Assembly: GCF_003148845.1 (NCBI RefSeq)
Contig: NZ_QGHA01000016.1
Coordinates: 22,794 to 86,793, forward strand
DNA from: Mucilaginibacter oryzae
GTDB taxonomy: Bacteria > Bacteroidota > Bacteroidia > Sphingobacteriales > Sphingobacteriaceae
DNA: 64,000 nucleotides
Direction of reading: 5' to 3'
Shown: in pieces, positions 50,887-59,146 of the stretch
Layout: each line of letters starts with the position of its first letter
How positions within the stretch are numbered: the stretch's first letter is position 1
The notes under the pieces: model-generated
Seen by the model: only the letters and a program-made list of their open reading frames with translations
Told to the model about the DNA's origin: nothing
Database searches by the model: none
Translations under genes and position numbers: made by a program

Positions 50887-52221
50887 ATGTTTAAAAAAAT
50901 ACTAATAGCTAACCGTGGCGAGATTGCCCTTCGTGTTATCCGTACCTGTAAAGAGATGGGTATTAAAACGGTAGCTGTATATTCAACCGCCGATCGTGAT
51001 AGCCTTCATGTGCGCTTTGCCGATGAAGCTGTTTGTATCGGTCCGCCGCCAAGCCGCGATTCATACTTAAATATCCCTAACATCATCTCGGCTGCCGAAT
51101 TAACCAACGCGGATGCGATCCACCCAGGTTATGGCTTCCTTTCTGAAAACGCCAAGTTTTCGGCTATCTGTGCCGAGTATGGTATCAAGTTTATCGGCGC
51201 TACCGCCGAGCAGATCAACCAGATGGGGGATAAGGCTTCGGCTAAAGATACGATGAAAAAGGCTGGTGTGCCTATCGTTCCCGGTTCGGAAGGTTTGTTA
51301 ACCGATGTTAAGCAGGGTATCTCTATCGCCAACAAAATTGGCTATCCTGTGATATTAAAAGCTACTGCCGGTGGCGGTGGCCGTGGTATGCGTATTGTTT
51401 GGAAAGACGAAGAGTTTGAAAACGCCTGGGATTCGGCACGTGCCGAGTCTGGCGCGGCTTTCGGTAACGATGGCCTGTATCTTGAAAAATATGTTCAGGA
51501 TCCACGCCATATCGAGATCCAGGTGGTGGGCGACCAGTTTGGTAAAGTTTGCCACCTTTCTGAGCGCGATTGCTCTATCCAGCGCCGTCACCAGAAGCTG
51601 GTTGAGGAAGCGCCTTCGCCCTTCATGACCGAAAAACTTCGTAAAAAAATGGGTGAGGCCGCTATTAAAGGCGCTAAAGCCGTTAATTATGAAGGTGCGG
51701 GTACTGTAGAATTTTTGGTTGATAAAGACCGTAACTTCTACTTTATGGAGATGAACACCCGTATCCAGGTGGAGCACCCGGTTACCGAAGAAGTGATTAA
51801 CTTCGATTTGATCAAAGAACAGATCAAGGTTGCCGCGGGCATCCCGATATCAGGTAAAAATTACGAGCCAACCATGCACGCCATTGAGTGCCGCATCAAT
51901 GCCGAAGATCCGTTTAACGGCTTTCGCCCCTCGCCTGGTAAAATTACCAATTTTCACTCGCCGGGTGGCCATGGCGTACGTATAGATACACACGTGTATT
52001 CGGGCTATATTATCCCGCCAAACTACGATTCGATGATTGCCAAGGTAATTTGCGTGGCTCAAACCCGCGATGAAGCTTTAAGCACCATGGAGCGCGCCCT
52101 GAGCGAGTTTGTGATAGAAGGTATCAAAACCACTATTCCATTCCATTTAAAATTATTGAAGGATCCTAACTTCCGTGCGGGTAACTTTACCACCAAGTTT
52201 ATGGAAACGTTTGAAATTTAA
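50887..52221 (+). CDS. accC: Acetyl-CoA carboxylase, biotin carboxylase subunit
   Basis: AccC carboxylates biotin on AccB using ATP and bicarbonate. The 444-residue ATP-grasp protein shows FKKILIANRGEIALRVIRTC, the ATP-binding loop KATAGGGGRGMR, HIEIQVVGDQFGKVCHLSERDCSIQRRHQK, and the active-site MEMNTRIQVEHPVTE. Length and order accB-accC are normal. Confidence 0.97.
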   Translation: MFKKILIANRGEIALRVIRTCKEMGIKTVAVYSTADRDSLHVRFADEAVCIGPPPSRDSYLNIPNIISAAELTNADAIHPGYGFLSENAKFSAICAEYGIKFIGATAEQINQMGDKASAKDTMKKAGVPIVPGSEGLLTDVKQGISIANKIGYPVILKATAGGGGRGMRIVWKDEEFENAWDSARAESGAAFGNDGLYLEKYVQDPRHIEIQVVGDQFGKVCHLSERDCSIQRRHQKLVEEAPSPFMTEKLRKKMGEAAIKGAKAVNYEGAGTVEFLVDKDRNFYFMEMNTRIQVEHPVTEEVINFDLIKEQIKVAAGIPISGKNYEPTMHAIECRINAEDPFNGFRPSPGKITNFHSPGGHGVRIDTHVYSGYIIPPNYDSMIAKVICVAQTRDEALSTMERALSEFVIEGIKTTIPFHLKLLKDPNFRAGNFTTKFMETFEI

Positions 52222-52297
52222 AATATCAAATTCAAACTATCTTCATATAAAAAAACGTAATTAGCGCAATAGCGTTTATACAGCGGTATTTATTACA

Positions 52298-53164
52298 ATG
52301 AGCGAAAACAAGATCATCAAGGCCATAAAAGATAAAGGGAAAACGTTAGAGGCGGAAATGTCGTTCTTTGATCACCTTGAAGCTTTAAGATGGCACCTGG
52401 TACGTGCTTCGGTAGCCATTGTAATATTTACCTCTGTTGTTTTTTATTACTACGATTGGATCTTTGATACCATTATCATGGGCCCGAGTAAGTCTACCTT
52501 CTGGACTTACCGTATGTTATGCAAAATTGGCGCGGCATTGCATCGCGATGGTTTTTGCATAAACAATGTACACGTTAAGCTGATCAATACTGAAATGGCG
52601 GGTCAGTTTACGCTCGAAATCAATTCCGCATTAATTATTGGTATCACTATGGGGATACCTTACCTTATATGGGAGATTTGGCGCTTTATCAAGCCTGCTC
52701 TTCATGACGCGGAGCGCAAAGCCGCTACCGGCTTCGTATTTTATGCCTGTTTACTTTTCTTTACAGGTGTTTTATTTGGTTATTTTGTGATCACGCCAAT
52801 GTCTATCAACTTTCTTTCAGGTTTTACTGTAAGTTCTGCTATTCAAAACCTGTTCGATGTTGATTCTTATATTTCATCAGTAGCTACTTTAACCCTTGCC
52901 ACCGGTGTAGTGTTTCAATTGCCTATTATCGTTTACATATTGGCCAACCTCGGCGTCATGACCCCTAAATTCATGAAAGAGACCCGCCGTTATGCCATTG
53001 TAGTGATCCTGATTATCGCCGCGGTGGTAACCCCAACGCCGGATATGCTGACCATGACCGTGGTAAGTATCCCGTTGTTTGTCTTATATGAGGTAAGTAT
53101 TATAGTTGCCGGCCTTGTTGAAAAACGCAGGATCAAAAAAGAGCAGGAATTGAATAAGGCTTAA
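52298..53164 (+). CDS. tatC: Sec-independent translocase protein TatC
   Basis: TatC recognises twin-arginine signals. The 288-residue protein has six membrane helices, the N-terminal MSFFDHLEALRWHLVRA motif, and the conserved LIWEIWRFIKPALHDAERK loop. The periplasmic loop after helix 1 is enlarged (about residues 55-100), a feature seen in other Bacteroidota TatC. No tatA/tatB gene adjoins it. Confidence 0.95.
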   Translation: MSENKIIKAIKDKGKTLEAEMSFFDHLEALRWHLVRASVAIVIFTSVVFYYYDWIFDTIIMGPSKSTFWTYRMLCKIGAALHRDGFCINNVHVKLINTEMAGQFTLEINSALIIGITMGIPYLIWEIWRFIKPALHDAERKAATGFVFYACLLFFTGVLFGYFVITPMSINFLSGFTVSSAIQNLFDVDSYISSVATLTLATGVVFQLPIIVYILANLGVMTPKFMKETRRYAIVVILIIAAVVTPTPDMLTMTVVSIPLFVLYEVSIIVAGLVEKRRIKKEQELNKA

Positions 53165-53285
53165 ACCGCCCTTTTTAAATCAGCCCTTCCATCTTAAACT
53201 CAGGTTTTTTTTCTTGTGGTGATAAACAGGTGAGATACGCACATTTTCTGCTGCTGTTTAACCTTTTTATAACAACTTAGTTACC

Positions 53286-53315
53286 TTTGAAAAACAGTAA
53301 AACGTTATATTTTTG
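53286..53315 (+). promoter_or_regulatory. Promoter of rpiB (leaderless candidate)
   Basis: TTTG at 53286-53289, an 18-base spacer and TATTTTTG at 53308-53315 closely fit TTTG-N19-TAnnTTTG. The ATG at 53321 is only five bases beyond, predicting a transcript starting within about two bases of the start codon. Confidence 0.6.
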
Positions 53316-53320
53316 AAAAA

Positions 53321-53758
53321 ATGAAAGAAGGACTTAAGATTGCTATCGGTTCAGACCACGCGGGGTTTGATTATAAGCAAATTTTAATAGAGGAACTGTC
53401 ATCAGTCGAGGTGAAGGACTTCGGCACTTACTCGGCCGAATCAGTTGACTATCCGGATTTTGCGCACCCTGTAGCCGGGGCTGTGGAGAGTGGCGATTGT
53501 AATCTGGGTATTCTGATTTGCGGTGCAGCTAACGGCGTAGCCATAACAGCTAACAAACACCAGGGCATCCGCGCAGCCATTTGCTGGAAGGAAGAGATAG
53601 CAGTACTGGCGCGAAGCCATAACAACGCCAATATAGTTTGCATACCGGCCCGCTTTGTTACCCCCGAAGAAGCAAAGGCGATAGTGAATACATTTTTAAA
53701 TACCGAATTTGAAGGCGGCAGACATGATACCCGGATAGGGAAAATTGCGTGCGCGTGA
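53321..53758 (+). CDS. rpiB: Ribose 5-phosphate isomerase B
   Basis: RpiB interconverts ribose 5-phosphate and ribulose 5-phosphate. The 145-residue RpiB/LacAB-family protein has IGSDHAGFDYK, DFGTYSAESVDYPDFAH, LICGAANGVAITANKHQGIR with the catalytic Cys, and RSHNNANIVCIPARFV. The usual CGTGxG loop reads CGAANG here, a mild deviation. It is transcribed alone. Confidence 0.93.
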   Translation: MKEGLKIAIGSDHAGFDYKQILIEELSSVEVKDFGTYSAESVDYPDFAHPVAGAVESGDCNLGILICGAANGVAITANKHQGIRAAICWKEEIAVLARSHNNANIVCIPARFVTPEEAKAIVNTFLNTEFEGGRHDTRIGKIACA

Positions 53759-53763
53759 TTTGA

Positions 53764-53920
53764 GGTGAAAGGATAAAGTAAAAGGCAAAAGGATAAAGGC
53801 GAAAGGTAAAAGGTTGTTCCCGTTTTAATATGATAATGCAGCTCCCTTTTACCTTTATCCTTTCAGTTTTAACCTTAAGTCGCAGCTACCTTTCGCCCTT
53901 AGCCTTTCAGCTTTTACCTT
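53764..53920. repeat. Word-type inverted repeat (AAAGGATAAAGGCGAAAGG)
   Basis: GGTGAAAGGATAAAGTAAAA and repeated AAAGGCAAAAGGATAAAGGC words (53764-53814) face CCTTTTACCTTTATCCTTTC and TACCTTTCGCCCTTAGCCTT words (53844-53920). The same words follow the hairpin at 47182-47230. It fills the rpiB / M28 gap. Confidence 0.65.
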
Positions 53921-53942
53921 AAAAAAACTATTAACTAAAAGA

Positions 53943-55508
53943 ATGAATAAATTACCCTTATTGATCCTCGCGCTGGCATCGGCTACGGCGGCCTGTGCAC
54001 AGCAAAACAAAACGGCTATGAAATATGCCGGGTTAATTACTGCCGAGGATGCAAAAAAACACTTAAGTATCCTCGCTTCTGATGCCTTTGAAGGCCGCGA
54101 AACAGGAAAGCCCGGCGCCGAAAGAGCTGCCAACTATATAGCAGGCGAGTTCAAAAAGTTAGGCTTGCAGGGCCCTGTTAAGGGGTCGTACTTTTTTGAT
54201 GTGCCGCTTACCGAAAACGGGTTAAAAGTTAACGCGTTTACCGTTAACGGCAAAGCTTTTCAGTTTGGTGCCGACTTTTATTTTGGCGGCTCGTTAGCGG
54301 ATAAAAGCACATCGGTAAATGACATTGTGTTTGTTGGCTACGGCACCGAAGAAGAAATAGGTACTACTGACCTTGCGGGTAAAATTGTACTTTGGATAAA
54401 CGAAGATAAACCGGTAGCAGGCGCCACGCCAAACACCAGTTACCGCATGACTGCAGCACGCACCAAAATAGTTAAGGCGTTACAGGCTAAAAAGCCTGCC
54501 ATCATATTGGCTGCCAACCCGGGTATTGCTACAGTGCTTAGCCGTTTTGGTAAAAGCATCACCAGTCCGCGGTTAACTATCAAAGAAGAAGGCAGCAAAC
54601 CTGCAAATCCTGATGCTCCTGTTATTAACATTACCCTGGCTGTTGCCGATGAGCTGGTAAAGCCAACCGGTAAAACTTATACCGATTTAAAATCAGCTGC
54701 CGCCGCCGGGGTAGTTCCTGCATCGGTTATTAAAAACGATGTGGTGATTAACTACGCCAGTGTTAAAAAAGATGTAAAAGCAGTAGATGTATTAGGCTAC
54801 ATGCCGGGTACCGACCTGAAAGATGAAGTATTGATTTTCTCCGCTCACTACGATCATATCGGCCTGGTGCAGGATGAAAAAGCAAAAGATAAAGTAAATA
54901 ACGGCGCCGACGATGATGGTTCGGGCACAACCGGTATCCTTGAAATTGCCAGGGCCTTCTCTAAAGCAAAAAAAGATGGTCACGGTCCGCGCCGCAGCAT
55001 CCTGTTTTTAGGCAATGTTGGTGAGGAAAAAGGGTTATTGGGTTCTGAGTATTATTCAGATCATCCTGTGTTCCCGCTGGCCAATACCATTACCGATTTA
55101 AATATCGATATGATTGGCCGCGTGGGTGAAGAATACATTGGCAAGCCCGATTCTGCTAATTATGTATACCCTATTGGCTCGGCAATGCTGAGCAAAGAGC
55201 TGCACCAGATAGGCGAAGACGCCAATAACACGTACACCAGGCTGAAATTGGATTACAAGTACGATGACCCTAACGATCCTAACCGTTTTTACTACCGCAG
55301 CGATCATTACAACTTTGCCAAACACGGCGTACCCATCATCTTCTACTTTAACGGTGTACACGCCGATTACCACCAGCCGGGCGATGAAGTAAGCAAAATT
55401 AACTTTCCGCTGTTAGCTAAACGTGCCCAATTGGTATTTTACACAGGTTGGGAACTGGCCAACCGCGATAAACGCCCGGTTGTTGACGGAAATGCGGGGA
55501 AAGAGTAA
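53943..55508 (+). CDS. Secreted M28-family zinc aminopeptidase
   Basis: A 521-residue protein with an export signal ending ATAACAQ, either a lipoprotein signal (weak lipobox, Cys18) or an ordinary signal peptide. A protease-associated insert (about 120-270) interrupts the peptidase domain. The co-catalytic zinc site is complete: SAHYDHIG, NNGADDDGSG, GNVGEEKGLLG, LNIDMIG and DYHQPGDE. It probably trims peptides in the periplasm. An intrinsic terminator follows. Confidence 0.9.
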   Translation: MNKLPLLILALASATAACAQQNKTAMKYAGLITAEDAKKHLSILASDAFEGRETGKPGAERAANYIAGEFKKLGLQGPVKGSYFFDVPLTENGLKVNAFTVNGKAFQFGADFYFGGSLADKSTSVNDIVFVGYGTEEEIGTTDLAGKIVLWINEDKPVAGATPNTSYRMTAARTKIVKALQAKKPAIILAANPGIATVLSRFGKSITSPRLTIKEEGSKPANPDAPVINITLAVADELVKPTGKTYTDLKSAAAAGVVPASVIKNDVVINYASVKKDVKAVDVLGYMPGTDLKDEVLIFSAHYDHIGLVQDEKAKDKVNNGADDDGSGTTGILEIARAFSKAKKDGHGPRRSILFLGNVGEEKGLLGSEYYSDHPVFPLANTITDLNIDMIGRVGEEYIGKPDSANYVYPIGSAMLSKELHQIGEDANNTYTRLKLDYKYDDPNDPNRFYYRSDHYNFAKHGVPIIFYFNGVHADYHQPGDEVSKINFPLLAKRAQLVFYTGWELANRDKRPVVDGNAGKE

Positions 55509-55512
55509 TTGT

Positions 55513-55846
55513 TAGTGGGTGATTGATTGGGTTGATTAGGTGAATGGTTATCTCACTACAATAACAAAACAGAAAAGGTGCACAATGTGCGCCTTTTGCT
55601 GTTTATAGATAATAGCTACTATCTACTGTGGGTTTAGCGCAGCGTAACCCGTGGGAATAACAGGTTAAGTTGAAAACTTAACCCCATTGATCACTGAAGT
55701 TGAAAACTTCAATGATTTTACACTACTGGTTACGCTAAACCCGCGGCAGATTGTTTTTTGTTTAAGAGCTGTTAAAACCATCTCCTCATCCAGATGTTCC
55801 TAAACAAAAACTACCCACTCAATCAACATAATCAACCATTCAGTAA
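55513..55846. repeat. Composite intergenic element with nested palindromes
   Basis: The outer words TTGATTGGGTTGATT (55513-55550) are mirrored by AATCAACATAATCAACC (55811-55846). Inside, TGTGGGTTTAGCGCAGCGTA starts at 55627 and its inverse GGTTACGCTAAACCCGCGG lies at 55728-55746. In the loop are two more palindromes, GGTTAAGTT-gaa-AACTTAACC (55663-55683) and TGAAGTT-gaa-AACTTCA (55695-55711). No gene is present. It looks like a mosaic of small mobile hairpins. Confidence 0.65.
55569..55602 (+). terminator. Intrinsic terminator of the M28 peptidase gene
   Basis: AAAAGGTGCAC (55573-55583) pairs with GTGCGCCTTTT (55587-55597) through eleven pairs (one G-T) and a three-base loop. ACAG and CTGT extend it outward with one bulged base. 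Confidence 0.75.
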
Positions 55847-55866
55847 ACAATAAAAAAACAAAACCC

Positions 55867-55874
55867 TATTTTCG
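55867..55874 (+). promoter_or_regulatory. -7-like box just before lutB
   Basis: TATTTTCG differs from TAnnTTTG by one base and ends five bases before the ATG at 55880, again predicting an almost leaderless mRNA. Confidence 0.4.
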
Positions 55875-55879
55875 CATAT

Positions 55880-57271
55880 ATGGGAGTAACCTCGGAAGAA
55901 TTCCTGGTAAAATCAGAGGAAAAAGCCTTTGATGCCGATCATCGCCGCATTATCAATTTTAATATCGACCGGTACAATACGGCCGTAGCCCGCGGCTTGT
56001 CGCGTGTTATTAATCTGGATAATGCCAAAAAGAAGGGGCATGTGATTAAGTGGAAGGTGATGGAAAACCTGGATAAATTTCTTCCCGAGTTTGAAGCCAA
56101 TTTTCAAAAACGGGGCGGCAAGGTGATCTGGGCCAATGATGTGCAGGAGGCCCAGCGCGAGATCCTGAACATCATTCAAAAAGCGGGTGCAAAAACCGTG
56201 GTGAAATCCAAGTCGATGGTTACTGAAGAAATTCATTTGAATGAGTTTTTGGAGAGCAATAACATCGAATCGCTCGAGACAGACCTGGGTGAATACATTG
56301 TACAACTGCTTGGCCAGAAGCCATACCATATAGTTACGCCGGCCATGCACCTGAGCAAAGAGGACATAGCTAAACTTTTCCACGAAAAATTTGGCACCCC
56401 GCCAGATGCCACACCCGAGCAGGTAACTCAAAAAGCCCGCGAATTGCTTCGCGAAAAATATGTACAGGCCGATGTGGGTATTACCGGCGCTAACTTTTTG
56501 CTGGCTGATACCGGCAGCATCGCCATCAGCGAAAACGAGGGTAACGCCCGTTTGTGCACAACCTTTCCTAAAATACACATTGCCATTGTCGGCATCGAAA
56601 AAATTATCCCTTCAATTACCGATCTTGATTTGTTTTGGCCAATGCTGTCAACCCATGGCACCGGGCAAAACCTTACGGTTTATAATACCATATTAAGCGG
56701 CCCACGCAAGCAGAACGAAACTGACGGACCCGAAGAAATGTATGTGGTTTTGCTGGATAACGGCCGCACTAACCTGCTGGCTCAAAAAGATCAGCGCCAG
56801 GGTTTGTATTGCATCCGCTGCGGCGCTTGTTTAAACGGCTGCCCGATTTATAAGAATATAGGAGGGCATACTTATGCTACCACCTACAGCGGACCGATAG
56901 GCTCCATCATTACGCCGCACACGCAGGGTATGGAAGATTTTAAACACCTCAGTTATGCATCCAGCCTGTGCGGCAAATGTACCGAGGTATGCCCCGTTAA
57001 AATAGATATCCACAAAATGCTGCTGCTTAACCGGCGCGACGCGGTTAACGAAAACCTGGTAACCAACAAGGAACGCTGGGGCTGGGCTATCTGGAAAAAA
57101 GGGATGCTGAAACGCAGTATAGCCGACTTTTTTGGTGGCGGCATGAAAAACTTCCTGCTTAAGATCTTTTTTAAACATACCTGGGGGCATTTGCGCGAAA
57201 TGCCTAAGATAGCCGATAAGTCGTTCAGTAAACAGTGGCAGGAGATGCACAAACGCGAACCGGAAGATTAA
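55880..57271 (+). CDS. lutB: LutB-type iron-sulfur LUD protein (L-lactate oxidation)
   Basis: LutB is part of the LutABC L-lactate oxidising complex. The 463-residue protein has the LUD domain (about 60-290, with KSKSMVTEEIHLNEFLE and ADTGSIAISENEGNARL) and two [4Fe-4S] motifs, CIRCGACLNGCPIYK (about 311-325) and CGKCTEVCPVKIDIHKM (about 364-380). The C-terminus matches the YkgF type. The neighbouring gene starts four bases downstream. LutC is encoded 28 kb away and LutA is not in the window. Confidence 0.92.
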   Translation: MGVTSEEFLVKSEEKAFDADHRRIINFNIDRYNTAVARGLSRVINLDNAKKKGHVIKWKVMENLDKFLPEFEANFQKRGGKVIWANDVQEAQREILNIIQKAGAKTVVKSKSMVTEEIHLNEFLESNNIESLETDLGEYIVQLLGQKPYHIVTPAMHLSKEDIAKLFHEKFGTPPDATPEQVTQKARELLREKYVQADVGITGANFLLADTGSIAISENEGNARLCTTFPKIHIAIVGIEKIIPSITDLDLFWPMLSTHGTGQNLTVYNTILSGPRKQNETDGPEEMYVVLLDNGRTNLLAQKDQRQGLYCIRCGACLNGCPIYKNIGGHTYATTYSGPIGSIITPHTQGMEDFKHLSYASSLCGKCTEVCPVKIDIHKMLLLNRRDAVNENLVTNKERWGWAIWKKGMLKRSIADFFGGGMKNFLLKIFFKHTWGHLREMPKIADKSFSKQWQEMHKREPED

Positions 57272-57275
57272 AGCT

Positions 57276-57824
57276 ATGCGTAAAGTAATACTGAACCTCG
57301 CGGTAAGCCTTGATGGCTTTATAGAAGGCCCAAACGGTGAGTATGACTGGTGTTTTAATGACCAGGATTATGGGTTAACGGAGTTTTTTAACGCCAGCGA
57401 TGCCATTTTTGCTGGCCGTAAAAGCTACGAGCTCATCATGAATACCGATCCTGCTATGTTTGCGGGGATAAAGCTGTACGTGTTTTCAGATACCATCAAC
57501 CAATCCCCGGCCAACAATGTTGAGTTTATCGGTTCTGCTGATTTTAAGGAACGTGTTGAGCAGATCAGGGAACAGGAAGGAAAAAATATCTGGCTTTTTG
57601 GCGGCGCGGGCCTGGTATCGGCATTTATTAAGCATCATCTTATTTCAGAACTTTTATTATCAGTTCATCCAATTATTTTAGGAGCAGGAAGATCGCTTTT
57701 TACAGATATTAACGAACGGGTACACCTGGTGCTGCTTGGCAGCGAAACATTTTCGAGCGGGTTGATCCAGCTGCGGTATGCCATGAAACCTAAGTTTGAT
57801 TTGGGTATGCTTGAAGGGATGTAA
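57276..57824 (+). CDS. Dihydrofolate reductase / RibD C-terminal family protein
   Basis: A 182-residue protein of the RibD-C/DHFR-like fold: VILNLAVSLDGFIEGPNGEYDW at the N-terminus, FAGRKSYELIM, IWLFGGAGLVSAFIKHHLI and LSVHPIILGAGRSLF. Members bind NADPH, but this branch is not the housekeeping folate enzyme and its substrate is unknown. It begins four bases after lutB, so the two are co-transcribed, although no functional link is evident. Confidence 0.85.
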   Translation: MRKVILNLAVSLDGFIEGPNGEYDWCFNDQDYGLTEFFNASDAIFAGRKSYELIMNTDPAMFAGIKLYVFSDTINQSPANNVEFIGSADFKERVEQIREQEGKNIWLFGGAGLVSAFIKHHLISELLLSVHPIILGAGRSLFTDINERVHLVLLGSETFSSGLIQLRYAMKPKFDLGMLEGM

Positions 57825-57867
57825 TTAACCAAAACGATTGTCATTTGTATGAACGGGCCTGCAGGTT

Positions 57868-58428
57868 TTATTCGATCGCTATCACCACAAATTCTTTTTG
57901 CATCTCTTTTACCCTTGCTGCTATGCGTTTAATGAACAGGTAATTGGCTGTGCCGCCAATTACAGCGCCCACAACAGGTACAAGGCGCTCGGCAGTTCGG
58001 GTACCCAATATCATGAGCATCCGCTCGGCAATGCCCTCCATCATACTCCGGGTAATGGCTACACCAGCCTCCACTTTTACCGAAGTTGCAACGAGGGCCA
58101 TAAAATCTTCAAAGCCATTCTCGTAAGTGCCGCGGTAATAATACATAATGCCCATAATAGCCCTGAATTGCTGGGTAATGAGGTTAATAAAATCAAAAGG
58201 GATCCCGGCAACCAGCGTAAACATGCCGCCGCTGCCGGCCATAGCGCCTGAGCCTGCAGCCAGGCAGGCGCATTGGTTAATAAAACCATCGATGCCAAGT
58301 TTATCAACACCTTTTTTTATTTTAAGCTGATCGATACCGTCGAATATTTTACGGAAGCCTACATGGGCAAGGTTTTCAGTATGCAACCTGAGATCGCTGC
58401 CTATTTTATTGAGTTTGATGAGTTTCAT
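57868..58428 (-). CDS. EcsC-like protein
   Basis: A 186-residue protein from the ATG at 58428; an in-frame GTG at 58440 would add four residues. It is rich in Gly/Ala-containing hydrophobic segments (CACLAAGSGAMAGSGGMFTL, LVPVVGAVIGGTANYLFI) and fits the EcsC family pattern, including IPFDFINLITQQFRAIMGI. EcsC-type proteins are membrane-associated and of poorly defined function. Its gene converges on the DHFR-like gene with 43 bases between stops. Confidence 0.55.
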   Translation of the reverse strand: MKLIKLNKIGSDLRLHTENLAHVGFRKIFDGIDQLKIKKGVDKLGIDGFINQCACLAAGSGAMAGSGGMFTLVAGIPFDFINLITQQFRAIMGIMYYYRGTYENGFEDFMALVATSVKVEAGVAITRSMMEGIAERMLMILGTRTAERLVPVVGAVIGGTANYLFIKRIAARVKEMQKEFVVIAIE

Positions 58429-58564
58429 GGTGATGAGCACTGTTGTTACATATTGAATAACAACTAATGCAGCAGGCTGTTTGTAAACGAAGGAATTATC
58501 TTAACGCCTGTTCAAATTCAATCCGACAAATCATGAAAAAACAGTTGCGGTTAAATAAAGGCTT

Positions 58565-59146
58565 TTACTGTTTCCATTTAAAACTTTTAATCATCACCGC
58601 CATATCCTGTTTAATAAAGTTTAGCACCGGTTGGATGGAATCCAGTCGAGGTTCGCTGTTAAAATACAGCGCTCCGCGGATATAATGATGGGTACTATCG
58701 GTAAGGAAAAACTGTGCCGATGATGCCGCGTTACCATCAATGGTGTAGTAAATGCCATAAACCTTTTTCTCGGGGTAATGAATAATCCCTTCATCAATAG
58801 ATGTCGCCTTTACCGTATGTTTAAACGCAAAGGTGCGCGAATCTTCCACCAGTTCATTAAAATCTTTTTTTGAGTTTACCGGCTGATAGCTTAAATGTAA
58901 AGTTGCGTTAAATTGCGGGAACTGCATATTTACCCAACAAGGTTTAGCATTAGCTTTTTTATCAGGCTCGATGAACGCGTACTTAGGATACCTAAAAGTG
59001 TAAGGGCAACCGGCGGTATATTCCTGGTACTCTTTTTTAGGGAACACGATGCGGTAAAACCCTCGTGGCTTGGGTGCGTAATCGTGATCTCCTCCGCATG
59101 AAGCAAAAAACAAAACAGCTAACGTTACTAAAGCGGCATATTTCAT
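58565..59146 (-). CDS. gldD: Gliding motility lipoprotein GldD
   Basis: GldD is a lipoprotein needed for gliding in Flavobacterium and is widespread in Bacteroidota. From the ATG at 59146 (193 residues) the signal ends FFASC with the lipobox Cys17. The mature part has PKPRGFYRIVFPKKEYQEY, the CPYTFRYPKYAFIEPD motif and LHLSYQPVNSKKDFNELVED. Its ATG overlaps the aroE stop as ATGA, so a longer frame from 59179 is rejected. Other gld genes are not in the window. Confidence 0.92.
   Translation of the reverse strand: MKYAALVTLAVLFFASCGGDHDYAPKPRGFYRIVFPKKEYQEYTAGCPYTFRYPKYAFIEPDKKANAKPCWVNMQFPQFNATLHLSYQPVNSKKDFNELVEDSRTFAFKHTVKATSIDEGIIHYPEKKVYGIYYTIDGNAASSAQFFLTDSTHHYIRGALYFNSEPRLDSIQPVLNFIKQDMAVMIKSFKWKQ

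Noticed and set aside
55513..55846. Origin of replication or attachment site suggested by the palindrome cluster
   Set aside because: No DnaA boxes, no dnaA/dnaN neighbours, no integrase and no tRNA; the palindromes fit the intergenic repeat pattern of the window.
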